Below are positions 12,247 to 24,800 of a stretch of DNA of 64,000 nt, piece by piece; position 1 is the first letter of the stretch; every line of letters begins with the position of its first letter. The DNA is taken from NCBI GenBank assembly GCA_013397455.1, contig VYZB01000035.1, positions 93,340 to 157,339 on the forward strand, given 5' to 3'. The notes below the pieces were generated by a model, which saw only the letters and a program-made list of their open reading frames with translations, did not search any database and was not told the DNA's origin. Origin of the DNA: Crotophaga sulcirostris. Lineage: Eukaryota; Chordata; Aves; Cuculiformes; Crotophagidae. The position numbers and the translations under genes are program-made.

Positions 12247-15200
12247 TGAATATCTGACTATGTGTCAGAATGCTAACTGCTACTAAAAAGTATTATTGAG
12301 TGCATCTAGGAAGGCTGAAGTTTTTGCCTTTAAGTTTGGCTGTAGCTGAGAAATGTCACCCTTGTCTCGGTAATTCTTCACGCTTTATAGTCATAACAAC
12401 CTGCTAACCTATGTTTTCACTTCTGCAAGGCTGAACGTTACAACACACTGGTGGGCAGAAGAATTACCTGGCTGCAACTTTGAGAGCAAAGGGAAATTTA
12501 ATACTGCGATTTATTCATTATTCTCCTCTTGATATGAGGGAAATTATATATGACAGAGAAATGAATAACGGATCTTTTAATGTTGCATAGCATCCCTGGG
12601 CATACCGTAAAGTGCCAAGGTATCTTGGCTAATAGCTATTGCTACCAACCATCAGCAGTAAAATCTTCTTCATGGACATTGGAACTCCCATCAAACCTAT
12701 TACACAAGAAGATATCTGAATAATATCAAAAAGAAAATTAACTTGATGTGAAAATGTTTTACTGTAGATCACAATAGATAATCTCTAGATAACCAAGAGA
12801 AGATGTGAGAGTGATAAAAACTCCTTGTGACATAGGAATGGGAAAGAATGTTTGGGAACAGATGATCGACTTTTCTGTGATATCAAGTAATGAAATCAGT
12901 GCTGTTACTGCCTAAAAGATACAAATGGAGTAAATTCCTTGAAAATAAGTTACGTGTCTAACTGAGGAAGAAATAATCGTTGTAGAACTGATTGTGACAT
13001 CTGCTGCAAAGAACAGACCAGAGACTTGGATGCATGTGAAGTCAGATTTACCCAGCAACCAGAAGTGGTATGTTTGCAACGTATTCTCTAGACACCTGTT
13101 TCTAACTTACCCATTCATTAAGAACTCTTAAGAAGCTGGAATAATGAGCAAATTAATATACTTTATAGAGAAAAATAACCCTCACTCAAGTTTAAATAAA
13201 AAAACAAAGATGGTCCCATTTCTCTTGTTTCAGAAGAATATGTTATTGAAATGTAAGTATCAAGCATACTTTCCTTCAAGCTTATTTTATTACTTTTCCC
13301 CTTGAAATTGAATCATCCTCCATAGACAAAGATAAAAATAAATTTAAAAAAAAAGAGAGAGAGAAAGAGGAAAAATCCACAGTAAAAACTGGGGGAATTA
13401 GTAAAGAGAGCAATTCAGAACAAGGAAGGCTTCTAGCAACTAAAATATGTGGTAATATATAAAACTTACATAGCACAGGAACTGTGAATTAAGAGAAAAA
13501 AATGATTTCATCTGCCTGTGGGAGATGAAACTGCAACAGGTAACTCATGGAAGTTCCCCAAACAGGAACTATGGCAGAGCAATTGGAGGTCTTCTGACCA
13601 CTGAAAAAAGAACCGTCAAACTTATGATGTTTGAATATTGAGAAACTTAGCTATCAGCATTTAAATGCCTTTGCTAATTGTAGATCAGGGAATTGTATTT
13701 GTGTTTTGACTTATTTGGCATATTGTTGTTCCTCCTCTGTATCACCAGGCATCTTACACGTGACTGATTTGGTTTTGATAAATACATGATTGATTTGTTA
13801 TTCAAAATCAAAGGTCAGATATTTCTGAGTAATTTTTTAGAATGATTCGGTCAATTTTTTTAACAAAGTTGTTTCCTCTATACCTATCAAGATCTAGGAA
13901 ATATACCTGAAATGTAGTCTGATAATATTATTAATATATGGGGTCATGAAACTCTTCAGCAGAAATTGTCCTTTTAAAAGGTGTGAACATGCTTAATATG
14001 GACTAAAATAAAGATTCACACACGTTCACATTATCATTAGCAAAATTTATAAGGGCCAAAAGCGAAGGATGCGCATCCAAACTGTCATCTCTTAAAGAAC
14101 TGGGGGACTTGTGGAAATCACCTAATGAATGTTAATATAAGTTGTAGTGCTAGAACGATATTGCACCATGCATGAGGGGGAGGCAGTGACATAGCAGAAT
14201 GCAGGGACTGTATCTAGCCTTCACACATTAGATGCGCCCATGCCTGCAGAGGATGTGGAAGGAGGCTCGAGGTATGCTCACAGAAAATAAGGAAATTTTT
14301 TGGAAATTAATTACAGTGAGACTTCTGTGGATTTTTGTGTTTGGATAATAAATCAGTGAAAACTTAGTAGTAACTACCCCTTTTCTGAAAAAGAAATGCA
14401 TGTTTGCTAGATTTTTTTTAAATGAAATATGTGTAAATCTGGAAAGACGCACTAGTATGACTGTAAACAAAAAGGGTCTTGAGGGGACTAGAAAGCTTCA
14501 GAAGTTTTAAGAATGAGGATTGTCAGCAAATAAGGATGACTGGGATAATCTTTGATGTAATACTGGTTTGCTTATTGTTCCCTGGGTATAAGTTCCCAGT
14601 AAAAATAAAACAATGAACTTTTTCCTTGTACCAATATAATTAGTCTCTCATATTAGAACTTCAAAACATGTTTAATCCTCAGTATGTGTTGAGTGAGGGT
14701 TTGTTTTTTGATCATTATGAGTTACTGCTTTTTTAATCCAATTTGGACCGTATTTCATACCTTAGTTTTTGTTGATCTGAGCAGTAGAAAACAAGAAAAT
14801 ATAGGTATAATTTTCTAATATTTAATAAGATTAATCACTGTGTAACAAAAAAAAAATACTTTAAAATCCAGGAACTTATGTCTCTGCAGAGCTAAAAAAA
14901 ATAATTTCTATCTTGATTAAAAATTAGAAAATTCTGGTTCCTTTGGGTTTTTATGCTTCATTCAATATAATCTAGTTCTACAAGTACTAAGACCACACCA
15001 CTTAAATTGTGGTTTGTTTATTATTTTAAAAATATTATAACAAAATCTTGCTATGTTTACATGAGAAAGACTATACGTGCTTTATTTTGTATACACTTGG
15101 AGAAAATGTAGAAACTTTTCTAGGTGCAAAAGATCAATGAACCTGTTTAGTAATATGAAATGTTAATACATCTTTCATGGAAATGGATGAATAAGTGACT

Positions 15201-16045
15201 GATTTGATCAGGCAGATAGAAGATCAGGATTGTACAGATGTGGTTAATTTGTTCTAAATGCACACTTCAAGCATCTACTACCTAGTTAGTGCCTCTTCTT
15301 GGGAATTTTCACTGTGTTATGTGAAAATACCCACATCCTTTACTGGAAATTCCTTCTTTTGTTATAGTATGGGCTTTAAGCAGTCGATCAGTATACAGGA
15401 AACAGCTCTTAAGGACTTTGATTTTATTGTCTTACTTTTGGAAAAAGAGTAGGAATGATCATATTTTTCAGCAAGCTGCTTTGTGTTAAACATCAAATTT
15501 ACCAGTTCCCATGGGTGCTATTAGATGTACTATCATAATGCTTGCTGTACTATTTGAAATAACAGTTGGTGAAGCTACAGTGTGTATGTAATAATAGGAA
15601 TGTTCCTGTTTGTGTGAGCTTGGGCACATTCATACTCTCATGCATGAGCATTTTTCAAGTCTCTGTTCATTCTTTGATTGTATTACTTTCATGAGTACTT
15701 TAGACTTGGTTTGGAAAACACAAAAGAAAAAGAAGAAAAAACCTCCAAAAACTGAAACAAGTAAACATTTATGTAATAAAGTAAACAAAGGTGTTTGCAT
15801 GAATAAGTCATTACTCTGTCTTTTTGTTAAACTGATTGACAGATGAAATGAAAGTGTTATGCTAGAGTTGCAGTATTCCCCTGCCTCCAGTATCTTACAG
15901 CACTCTGCCTTGCATTAGATCATGATGGCTTGTAGTGTAGTCTTTGCAAACTCTGTACTCTCTGAAGTTGCTTGAGTTGTTTTCATGGTTTAATTAGACA
16001 TTATAGCTTACAGGAAGTGATAAACAACTGTGTAGCCTCATCTGT

Positions 16046-16343
16046 CATAGAATCATAGAATCGCTTGGTTGGAAACGAACTTTGAGATCATAGAGTCCAA
16101 CTGTACCTATCCACTTACTAAACCACATCCCTGAGCATTTCATCTACCCGTCTTTTAAACACCTCCAGGGATGGTGACTCAAGCATCTCCCTGGGCAGCT
16201 ATGCCAGGGCCTGACAGCCCTTTCAGTGAAGAAATTTTTCCTAACGTCTAGTCTGAACCTCCCCTGGCACAGCTTGCAGCCATTTCCCCTCATCCTATCA
16301 CCTGTCACTTGGGAGAAGAGACAACAGCCAACTCGCTACAACC
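16046..16343 (-). mobile_element. CR1 LINE 3' fragment, minus strand (left arm of an inverted pair)
   Basis: On the minus strand this reads from the CR1 segment following the ORF2 C-terminus (GTAGCGAG...TCTCTTCTCCCAAGT region), through the degraded RKFFFTE-like and NRLPRE-like segment. It continues through the tail with GGGATGTGGTTTAG and finishes in two copies of the terminal octamer, ATTCTATGATTCTATG, at the low-coordinate end. The copy is 5'-truncated at 16343, where it meets a second CR1 fragment of opposite orientation with no intervening base. The tail variant, with its distinctive stretch at 16094-16119, differs from the copies at 21 kb and 46 kb but is identical in 26 consecutive bases to the neighbouring fragment (16381-16406, reverse complement). 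Confidence 0.95.
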
Positions 16344-16446
16344 TAAAAGATGGTAGATGAGTTTCTCAGGGACATGGTTTAGTAAGTGGATAGGTACAGT
16401 TGGACTTGCTCTCAAAGGTCTTTCCCAACCAGATCATTCTATGATC
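16344..16446 (+). mobile_element. CR1 LINE 3' terminus, plus strand (right arm of an inverted pair)
   Basis: About 100 bases of CR1 3' tail in sense orientation: a TAAAAGATGGTAGATGAG start, the GGGACATGGTTTAG motif (16368-16381), the TCTTTCCCAACC motif near the end and a terminal octamer (ATTCTATG). It carries the same variant tail as the abutting minus-strand fragment and is complementary to its terminal 100 or so bases. The two form a hairpin-capable inverted repeat with roughly 200 bases between the arms. CR1 sequence does not resume beyond 16446, so this is not a simple nested insertion into the left copy. Confidence 0.9.
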
Positions 16447-19400
16447 TTGTTGCCTTTTTCTGTGTCATGCATATCTTCAGATATATTATTCAGTGTGTTC
16501 ATAGATACCATCACAATCATTAGAGTCTGCTATGCGGTACAGGGTTTCTGGAAACAGTCGGGTTTGATCTTATTTCCTATTTAATGACCACTTAATTTTT
16601 AACGTGCCACCTATTTCATCATTGTAGATTTTCCATCTGCAGTTAAACATTTTTACCTTTGGACGATTTACAAACAAATCATTATCCTATTGTAATCATT
16701 ATCTGAAAAGTTAATGTATAGTTGATGTGTTCGTCTAAGTATGTGAGGTTTTCAAGTGCTTGTTTTCCTAGACATAATTCATAATGTTTACAACTGAAAA
16801 AGAAAATTTATTTGTTCCGTAGAATAGAAAACAAACATTGGAACTTCTTGTCTTAAACAATCTGTACAAGCTGCAGATGAGGTGTGGTATCATTTCATAG
16901 TCCATCCTCTCATTTCTGCTAATTTAGTAGTATCTTACATCATATTGGAATTACACAAGCAGAGACTGAATTATATGGCAGATGAGCAGTGGGCAAACCA
17001 AGTCTCTGTGCTGTTAAGTCCAATTCTAGCATACATATTCTGTGCTGCCTGTCTTGGTCTCTCATGTTTTATTGGTAGCTCAGCTGTCTGATTAGTATAA
17101 TTAGTGAGTTGAATTTGAAATTATAAACATTGTATCATTTAGAGTACTTTTGGTTTTCTAGAAAAAGGGTTACCTTTGACGTGTTTCTTGTGGTTGAGAT
17201 GACTGTAACAGTCCTTGACAGCCTGCCTTGCTCAGTTCTTTCCCTGGAGCAGCAACTATGCTACTACTGTCATCCTTTATGAGGGGGCAGATTTTTGTGG
17301 TGATTGAAAGCCTGATTTTTGCAAAGAAAATGCACTAAAAATCTGAAAGCTGTTTGTCTCTCTTCTGCACCTGGTGCTTTAGATTTCCACTGAGTAAATT
17401 GCAACCTTTTTTCTTGCTATGCATTTCCCCCCCTTCTTTTCCAAAGGCTTAGCCTTTTGAATTTAAATAATGAAAATCATAGAACCAATTTGCCAGTGTC
17501 AGAAAAAAAATTGTAGAGTCTACAAAATATCTACATTCACTATAAATCACCTGTAATTGCATAAATTAAAATGAGTGTTACTACTAGTAGTAAAACAGTA
17601 ATTTTACTATAGTTAAATTGGTATTCTGAATATTTGAGATTTGTGTTGTCGTTCAGGTTAACTCTTTAGCAGATGTTAATGTTTAATGTTAATATATATT
17701 TAAAGAGTAGTATCTGTAATAACTATAGATTTATATTTGGCTTCCCCTGGTCTTCAGAGATTAGTTTTGGAAGAAGGCATTACTGTACTGTAACAAGTGA
17801 TCTAAGGATCTTCAAATCTGTACTTAATCTTTACATTACCCTTGAAAATTACAGTAAAAGGCTAATTTTCAGCTGATCTAAAATTTTTTTCTCAAGTATC
17901 CTGTATCTTTCCTAAGTACTGTGTGTTCACTCCCTGATTTCTATGTAGAGTTGCTCCCTGCCTGTGATAATTGCACTTTGGTTTTGTTTTTTTTCATAGC
18001 ACAGACCTACAGTCCTAGTGACGTAACTGAAATGCAGTGAAATCTGTGAATGAGTGGCAGTTCTGAGGTTCTTTGTACTTTTCACCAACTGATCTCACAA
18101 CTAGACCACTGCTTTTGTCACTTATTTAAATTATGTTTTATAGCTTTCTTTGGGGATCTTCAGTATTTTAGTGCTGATAAATTTTTGCGCTTGATCCAGA
18201 GATGGCACTGCACTAATAGGATTTTGTGGAGCCTCAAACTGGATAAAGAAAATACAATCATGTAATTATAGCAACAGAATTTCAACTGATGATCTTTTCA
18301 GAAAACGGAGGAAAAAACCCTCTCTCACCCAGTGTATCCAAGTGGCCTAAAATGGTAGCGTATATAGCTGCCAGAGTATGAAAAGCATGATATACTAGAG
18401 CCATCAAAGAATGGACATCTGAACAGATGAGGAGAAAGAGTAAATGTCACTGAAATAGAACAGATAATGGCTTTTTGCTGCCACATAAATGCTGAGGCCA
18501 CAAGGTGAAGCAGAAGACATTTCAAAACAGGCAGCATTGAACCTGTGATTACAGCCCTATTACCATGACTTTATTTCTGTGATACCACTTGATTGATACA
18601 GATGTAATAATTTCATTTCCCAGTTGCTGGTGCAATCGAAGGGTAATTCCTCAGTATATGCACAATAGGTCTTTCCTTGCACAGCCAGAACTCCCACTCC
18701 TATCTCTGTACCAATATTAACATAGCAGGACGTAGCCTGATAAGACATCTGTGTAATTGTGTGTGGTGTTCTTATTACATATTTTTACAGATGATCTAGG
18801 TGCTTCCTGAAGTTTCATAATCAAGTTGCACCGTTAGTAAATTATGTGTGTGCATCCAGCGGTATGATAAGTCATAAAGACTGAAACTGCTAACAAATGT
18901 AAAGCAATCATCTTGTCAAAGTCAAAATCAAAAAGAAATTAAGGATCAGTTTTTGAAATGTAGGAATTTAGTTAAAACCAGTAAACTCACACCAGGTTAT
19001 ATGAAATCTACTTACTCCAGCTCTAGGCCTAAAAGTTTTGTATTTGTGAGATATTTCCTTTTTATATTGTGTCTTAAGAAGTCAAAAAATGAGTATTTTA
19101 TTCTAAGAAATGTTATTATTAATAAGGAAAATGACAAACATATAAAAAACATTTAAAAGGAAAATGTGCATTGTGTGTGTTTATGTTTTTTATGGAGTGA
19201 TTAACAACTATATAGCTGTGATTGCTGAAGAGTGTGATTGGGGAAATGCCTTTAAGGTATATATATATATTTTACTAGAACAACTGATCCAGTTGGAGGA
19301 GGAGGGAGACAGACAAGATTCCTGGCACACAAACACTTTTCCCTGCATATGTTTGTTCTGTCATTCAGGAGTGCAGTTCAGGGACTACAAAATATGCCAT

Positions 19401-19989
19401 ATGTCTTTGCCAAATTGGTTATAGTTTATGTCTTTAAAATTAATTTCTCTAACTTGTACAAGCATATTTCAAGTTTTTGAGAAGTTCAAAGTATGGAAGA
19501 CAGTTTTAGTCTTACAAGAATTTATTTCATATTTTGTCTTATCCAAATAACTAGTATTGCTGTTAGGAAAAAAAAAATGCACTTGTGCAATTATTCTGGA
19601 GCTCCTGTCCCTCTGGAGCTTTTGTCCCAGTGGTGGTATTTTTTTAATGTGTTTCTGCAGATATTCTAGCTGGTAACTTCATCTTGTCTGTTTGAATAGT
19701 AATAAAGATCAACATGCACAGGAAAAGGACTAGAAGACAGATCTTCTGGTTTTAAATCCCTTTCCCATCAGTGTAACTCAGAGATAATTCTGACCTGTCC
19801 AGATAGCGTCTTAGTTTCAGTGAAGTCACTACCCAAATGACTCCCAAGTAGCTTCATAGGTACAAAATCAGAATAAATAATGAAAGAATATGAGCTACTA
19901 ACTTCTAGGTGATGTAAATGTGCCTAATTTGTCCACATTTCCATTATTATAAATAAAGACATAGGGCAATTAATCCTCTATATTTTTTT

Positions 19990-20090
19990 CCTGTGCAGTG
20001 GGGAAATGCTCAACTGCTACATCTAGGGTATTGTCAAGATTAATTACTTAGTGTTTGTTCAGTGCTATAAAGAATATTATTGATATTAAC
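19990..20090 (+). repeat. Possible ancient MIR/L2-type repeat tail
   Basis: The order of short motifs resembles the 3' half of MIR/L2-type elements, which end in a TGGGGAT...GTGAGGATTAA...GTGCTATAAA...TATTATT arrangement. Here the sequence shows GTGGGGAAATG (from 19998), TCAAGATTAATTA (20034-20046), TCAGTGCTATAAA (20059-20071) and TATTATTGATATT (20075-20087). Similarity is by eye only and heavily diverged. A profile search against ancient amniote repeats would decide. Confidence 0.3.
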
Positions 20091-20157
20091 CAAGCATGAG
20101 ATGATCAGAGTTATTTAGTGCTACTGTTCACTAGAACATTTCCAGAGGGAATTTACT

Positions 20158-20175
20158 GTGAACATATATGTTCAC
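20158..20175. repeat. Perfect 18-base palindrome
   Basis: GTGAACATATATGTTCAC equals its own reverse complement. It contains GAACA and TGTTC half-sites of the kind bound by steroid receptors, but spaced by four bases rather than the three of the canonical glucocorticoid/androgen response element. A regulatory role is therefore not supported by the motif alone. Confidence 0.85.
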
Positions 20176-21286
20176 GTAGGGTTAATTTTCATTCTTTCCA
20201 GACAAGCCAATCAATCAGTAGAAGATTTAGCTGTTTGACATGTCTTCTAGTTCAGCTAAAGATTATTATGGCTTCCTACAGTAAACATGCTACCTACAAG
20301 AAACGTGCTCCACATTTGCTTTTAATTGAATCTGTTTTCTTAGTGAATTGGTGCGGTTATACCTTTGGAATTCAATTCAGTTGCAATCGCATTCCTAAGT
20401 CATTGTAGACTGTGCAGTGAGAGGGAAGAATCTGAAATACTTGAGCTGCATCTACCACAGGAAATCAATTAAAAAGGCACATGGCTTCCATTTTTCTTCA
20501 ATTTACATCTTTGAAATGGGATTTATAGTGTTTGATGTAGTGAAACATTAACTTTAAATCAGGTTCTTACTTTTGTTCTATTGGAATCCTGAATTTATTC
20601 CTCATGTAATTCAGATTTTAGGTAGGTTCGGCAGAATGTTTCCTAAGAACACCATGTCCTAAAATGCTCTTTGCTTCATTGTTGCCATGACATTTCAGGG
20701 GCTGGCCTCAAGACTTTTTGCAGAAGTGACTAGAGCACGTTTTGTAAAAGGGGCCATATACAGTTAAGAGCAGTGTACGAAGTGTTGAATTGTGTATGGA
20801 TTTTCAAAAACATTGTTTCTATTTTGCAGAAGCAGCAACTAATATTACAGTTATTTGCAGCACTCTCTTAGGAGAATCACTGAATTCCCAGACACTGTTC
20901 TAGTGTACTCCTGTTAGCATTTTCATAGAAACACAGAAATGGCCTTCCTGTTGTTTTGAGGTTTACATAAAGTATGTGATAATTTCCACTAATATTAATG
21001 GGTATTACATAGAGCAAACACCTAAATCATTTGGAGATCAGCCTTTTAAACGTAAAGCAGTTTCTATAGACTTAGAATTAATAAAATGTGTAGATCACTA
21101 TGTTAAATCACAGACCCTGATTATGATGAAGAACTTGCTGAAGTGTCATCTAATCAATACAAGAATTTTTGGAAGGAGATGGAGCTTTGAATTAATATCA
21201 GGGTGCATTCTGGATGGTCTTACCAAAGAGAGTTAAAAACACATAGAGAAAAAGTTAAAACATACCGTACCAAGTAGTAGAAAAAG

Positions 21287-21845
21287 TGTGGCCAGCAGGA
21301 CCAGGGAAGTGATTGTCTCTCTGAACTCAGCACTGGTGAGGCTACACCTCGAATATTGTGTTCAGTTTTGGGCTCCTCACTACAAGAAAGACGTTGAGCT
21401 GCTGGAGCATTTGCAGAGAAGGGCAACAAAGCTGGTGAAGGGTCTAGAGCAGAAGTCTTATGAGGAGTGGCTGAGGGAACTGGGATTGTTTTGTCTGGAG
21501 AAAAGGAGGCTGAAGGGGAGACCTTATTTGCTTCTTACAACTAACTGAAAGGAGGTTGTAGAGAGGCAGGTGTTGGGAGAAGAGACCAAGTAACAAGGAA
21601 TAGGACAAGAGGAAATAGCCTCAAGTTGCACCGGAGGAGGTTTAGACTAGGTATTAAGAAAAATTACCTTACTGAAAGTGCTGTCAAGCATTCACACAGG
21701 TTGCCCACAGAAGTACTATTTAAAAGATGTGTAGATGTGGTGCTTAGGGACATGGTTTAGTGGTGGGCTTTACAGTGTTAGGTTTATGGTTGGACTCAGT
21801 GATCTTAAAGATCTTTTTCAATCTAAACAATACTGTGATTCTGTG
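21287..21845 (+). mobile_element. CR1 LINE 3' fragment
   Basis: A 5'-truncated CR1 in sense orientation, about 560 bases. It runs from the C-terminal part of ORF2 (21288-21548) through the degraded remainder, including RNKLT/TRGNSLKL-like and LPTEV-like segments on translation. It ends in a tail with TTAGGGACATGGTTTAGTGG (21747-21766) and octamers ATACTGTG and ATTCTGTG. It belongs to the same tail group as the copy at 43.8-46.8 kb. Confidence 0.94.
21288..21548 (+). pseudogene. CR1 ORF2 C-terminal fragment
   Basis: An 86-codon open stretch matches the region of CR1 ORF2 downstream of the reverse-transcriptase catalytic core. It contains the family's SRTREVIV motif, the [15 protein letters not shown] motif and the [17 protein letters not shown] motif, then [14 protein letters not shown]. 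The frame is then lost: the expected GDLI-ALYNYLKGG segment is shifted and a stop follows in LLLTTN. The fragment lacks the endonuclease and the reverse-transcriptase palm, so it cannot act on its own. It is part of a dead element. Confidence 0.9.
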
Positions 21846-24800
21846 GTTAAAGGTATTTCTGTTTCAATACTTCTCAAAATATTTTCTGTCAGATTTTTTT
21901 GTTTTACAAGATGACAAGCAAAACAGGTGTTCTGCAGAGCATGGTTGCCTGTTAGCAAAGAATGAAAAATAACTTGCCTAGATTGCTATTATTAGAGATA
22001 ACTCTTCTATTATGAGATTTAAATGTTCCCTGACCCTCAGCTTATATGCTGCTCAAATCGAGAACAAAAAGAATCAAGAAAATGTCACCAAATTCATGGT
22101 ATCTCACTAGCAGAGCAGTTCCCATTTCTAGGCCATTGTTTTACAGAAAAAAAAAAAAAGTGGATAAATAAGCAATCATTTTCTTATAGCTGAAATCTTT
22201 CAGAGGACTGGAAATGCCTAATTTATTTTACTTGTTTATGACAAAGTCTGAGGACAAAGAGGTCACAGGCAAACCAGTAGAGTGAACTGATCTTGGCTGT
22301 TGTAGTGGTGAGTCTGTGCGTGGGTGAGTAGGGTGAAATTCACTAGAATGAAACCTGTATCTCCTTGAGCTCACTGTGTCTGGGTTTTATTTGTAGTAGT
22401 CTTTGAGAAGGATGTGTAGTGTTCTTTTATAGCTTTCTTAGTGTTAATAAATAATGCAAAGAATGAGCTCATTTAAGTAAAGGAGTAAATTTTTCAACCG
22501 TGCAAGAAAATTTTCCCACCAGTGGTCATAATACTGTATTAACCTGGATAAGTTAAATTATTTTTATTCTGAATGTGTCATATAGGACTATGTTTAATAT
22601 ATGATACCTGATCTCAGTTCTGTAGATCTTTTTCTTTTTATAATGTGTCCTGTTGCACTGCTTAAGTGCTCAGATAGACATGTTTCTGTTGTTGGTGATG
22701 CTAGGTTTTTAAGTTACTATCTGTATGGCTTGTGCAAAATGGGTGTATATGTAAATCTAGATAAGTAAGCATGCATACATTCTTCTTTATAATCTATATT
22801 TAAGATCATGAAGGCAGGTTGCTGGATTGGTATTTATAGTGAGGCTCAAAGCTTATGAATATTCATGACATTTAATATGTCTTATATCTGATTATTCTGA
22901 AAGAAGTACAGTTCTCATAAATAAATATTCGAACAAGCAAATGAACTGCAATAGGAGTATAGTGCATATCAATGTTATCCAAAGAGCAGTGGAGAGGCAC
23001 TTCTAGTGAAAGATAAACCCTTGAATAAAACTTTTTTTATTATCTCTTATTTTCTGAATAGGAAAGGAATATATTATATGAAGGTGAATTACTTGTCTAA
23101 TTAAAAGGCAAACATAGAAAAATAATCTAGAATTACCTAAATAGAAAGAACTTGGATATTCCTTGCAAGGTTCTGAACATATTTTTTTTAAATCTATATT
23201 CACAATGATCTCTCATGCTTCAAGCTGTATCATAGTTTGTATTGTAAAGAAGAGTTGCATGAATTTTGCTTACCTCAATATTCTTTAAATGCAAATATTC
23301 AAGATTGAGTGGGAGATGATCTCTGGAAGCATAAATTGAAAGCTGATGAATGTTTAAAAATGTAGTCACAAATGAAATTAAAAGGAACTAAATATATGGT
23401 TCTCCCATCTGAAAGTAATGTAGAAAGTAATTTAGGGAATAATTTAAACAGCTAGTTTTGTAGATTTTTCAAAACTTAAAAAAATGGATCTGGAAAAGCT
23501 GAGGAAAGCAATTATGTTCTTGTGGGTGTTCTAACAGCTTAAGGTTCTGGTAGTGCACTGCAAATTCAACTTAGATATAGTTCCTATAAATGCTTTCAGA
23601 TCAAACAACCTTGAACTAATGGGAATTGCAAGTTATTTTTATAATCCTTTCAGTGATAACCATGCACACCACACTTAAAAGATAAAATTTCTCTCTTAAA
23701 AGAGGTGTTTGGAAAAAATACTTATGGTTCGATTTTTGCTTCCAGCGAATTAAATGAAGTTATGTTCCTTTCTGCTATAATTGCAAAAGCAAGCAACTAC
23801 AGCATCTTTTCAGGATTTGGTGGGTTTGGATTTTGGTTTTTGGGGGGGATGGCAGAGGGCTGTGAGAGCATTTTTGCTTTGTTTCATTTCTGTTATATCT
23901 TGTGAATAAGATTAATACCAGGGATTCCCATGGCTGGATTCTCATTCTCTGAAATGTTTTAATGAGGAGGAGCAACTTTATCATTATTTGTATTGAGTTT
24001 GTACTGCACTACATCTTAGCAGTCCATTGTACCTTTCTCCTAAAAGTACTACCAACTGCAAAGAGGAAATTAGAACATCTAGGGGCGAGTACTTACCAAA
24101 AAGCTGGTTTGGAAGCTCCTGGTTGTACTCTTCTCAGGGAGGTGCTGATGCTGAGGCAGTCCCAGGTGTGCCCTCTTCACCCTTCTAGTATCCCTTTTAC
24201 TCTGGGAAGCAAAGCCCTCCTCTCTCAACCTGGGAAGTTAGGGTGCTTGTAGGACATTCAGCTAGAAGTCCTCCTGTCTCTGTCTCATTTGACCATTCTC
24301 TGTGAGGATCAAGTAGCTATCATTTTTGAGGTAGTATCTCCAGTATCGCAGGTGCAGGTTGTGACTTCAAAGCCACAGTCTAGCCTGTTGTGCACCTGTG
24401 CGAACAGCGGGATTGCTCCAGACTACAGCATTGCAAATGAAACACTGCAGTTTAAACATACCACAGTTATGCTATGGGTTAAGAGTGCGTGTAGATGAAT
24501 AAGAAACATCAGGGACAGTGCAGCAAGACTCAGCATGGAATACTTATAATTGGGATAGGGAGAATGAGTGAACGGCATACTAATTACAGGAGCCCGAAAT
24601 ACCAGCCTTTATGCCAGTGTACCTTTTCCATGACTGGCCACTACCAATTCGGAATGCTTAGTGGACAACCTGAGAAAAAGACATGGATACATACAAAATG
24701 AAATTTGATGAGTTAGTTTTTGGAAAATCCTTATACTACTGTTGGCCAGATCTGTTTGTTTTATTGCCTAATATGAAGTCTACCTGAATCTTCTTTTACT

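Larger units (their letters stand above)
5197..16045. other. Unique AT-rich noncoding DNA with small structured sites
   Basis: No gene was recognised. The stretch holds a TG/TA microsatellite (6585-6636), homopolymer T runs (about 6300-6312 and 8378-8391), a CpG-dense block (9614-9742) and an inverted repeat (12189-12246); these have their own entries. Open frames here are all under 95 codons and resemble no family I know. Confidence 0.6.
16447..21286. other. Unique AT-rich noncoding DNA
   Basis: No gene or young repeat was recognised. Contained features are a possible ancient MIR-like tail (19990-20090) and a perfect 18-base palindrome (20158-20175). Short open frames (up to 96 codons, for example 20118-20408) show no family resemblance. 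Confidence 0.6.
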
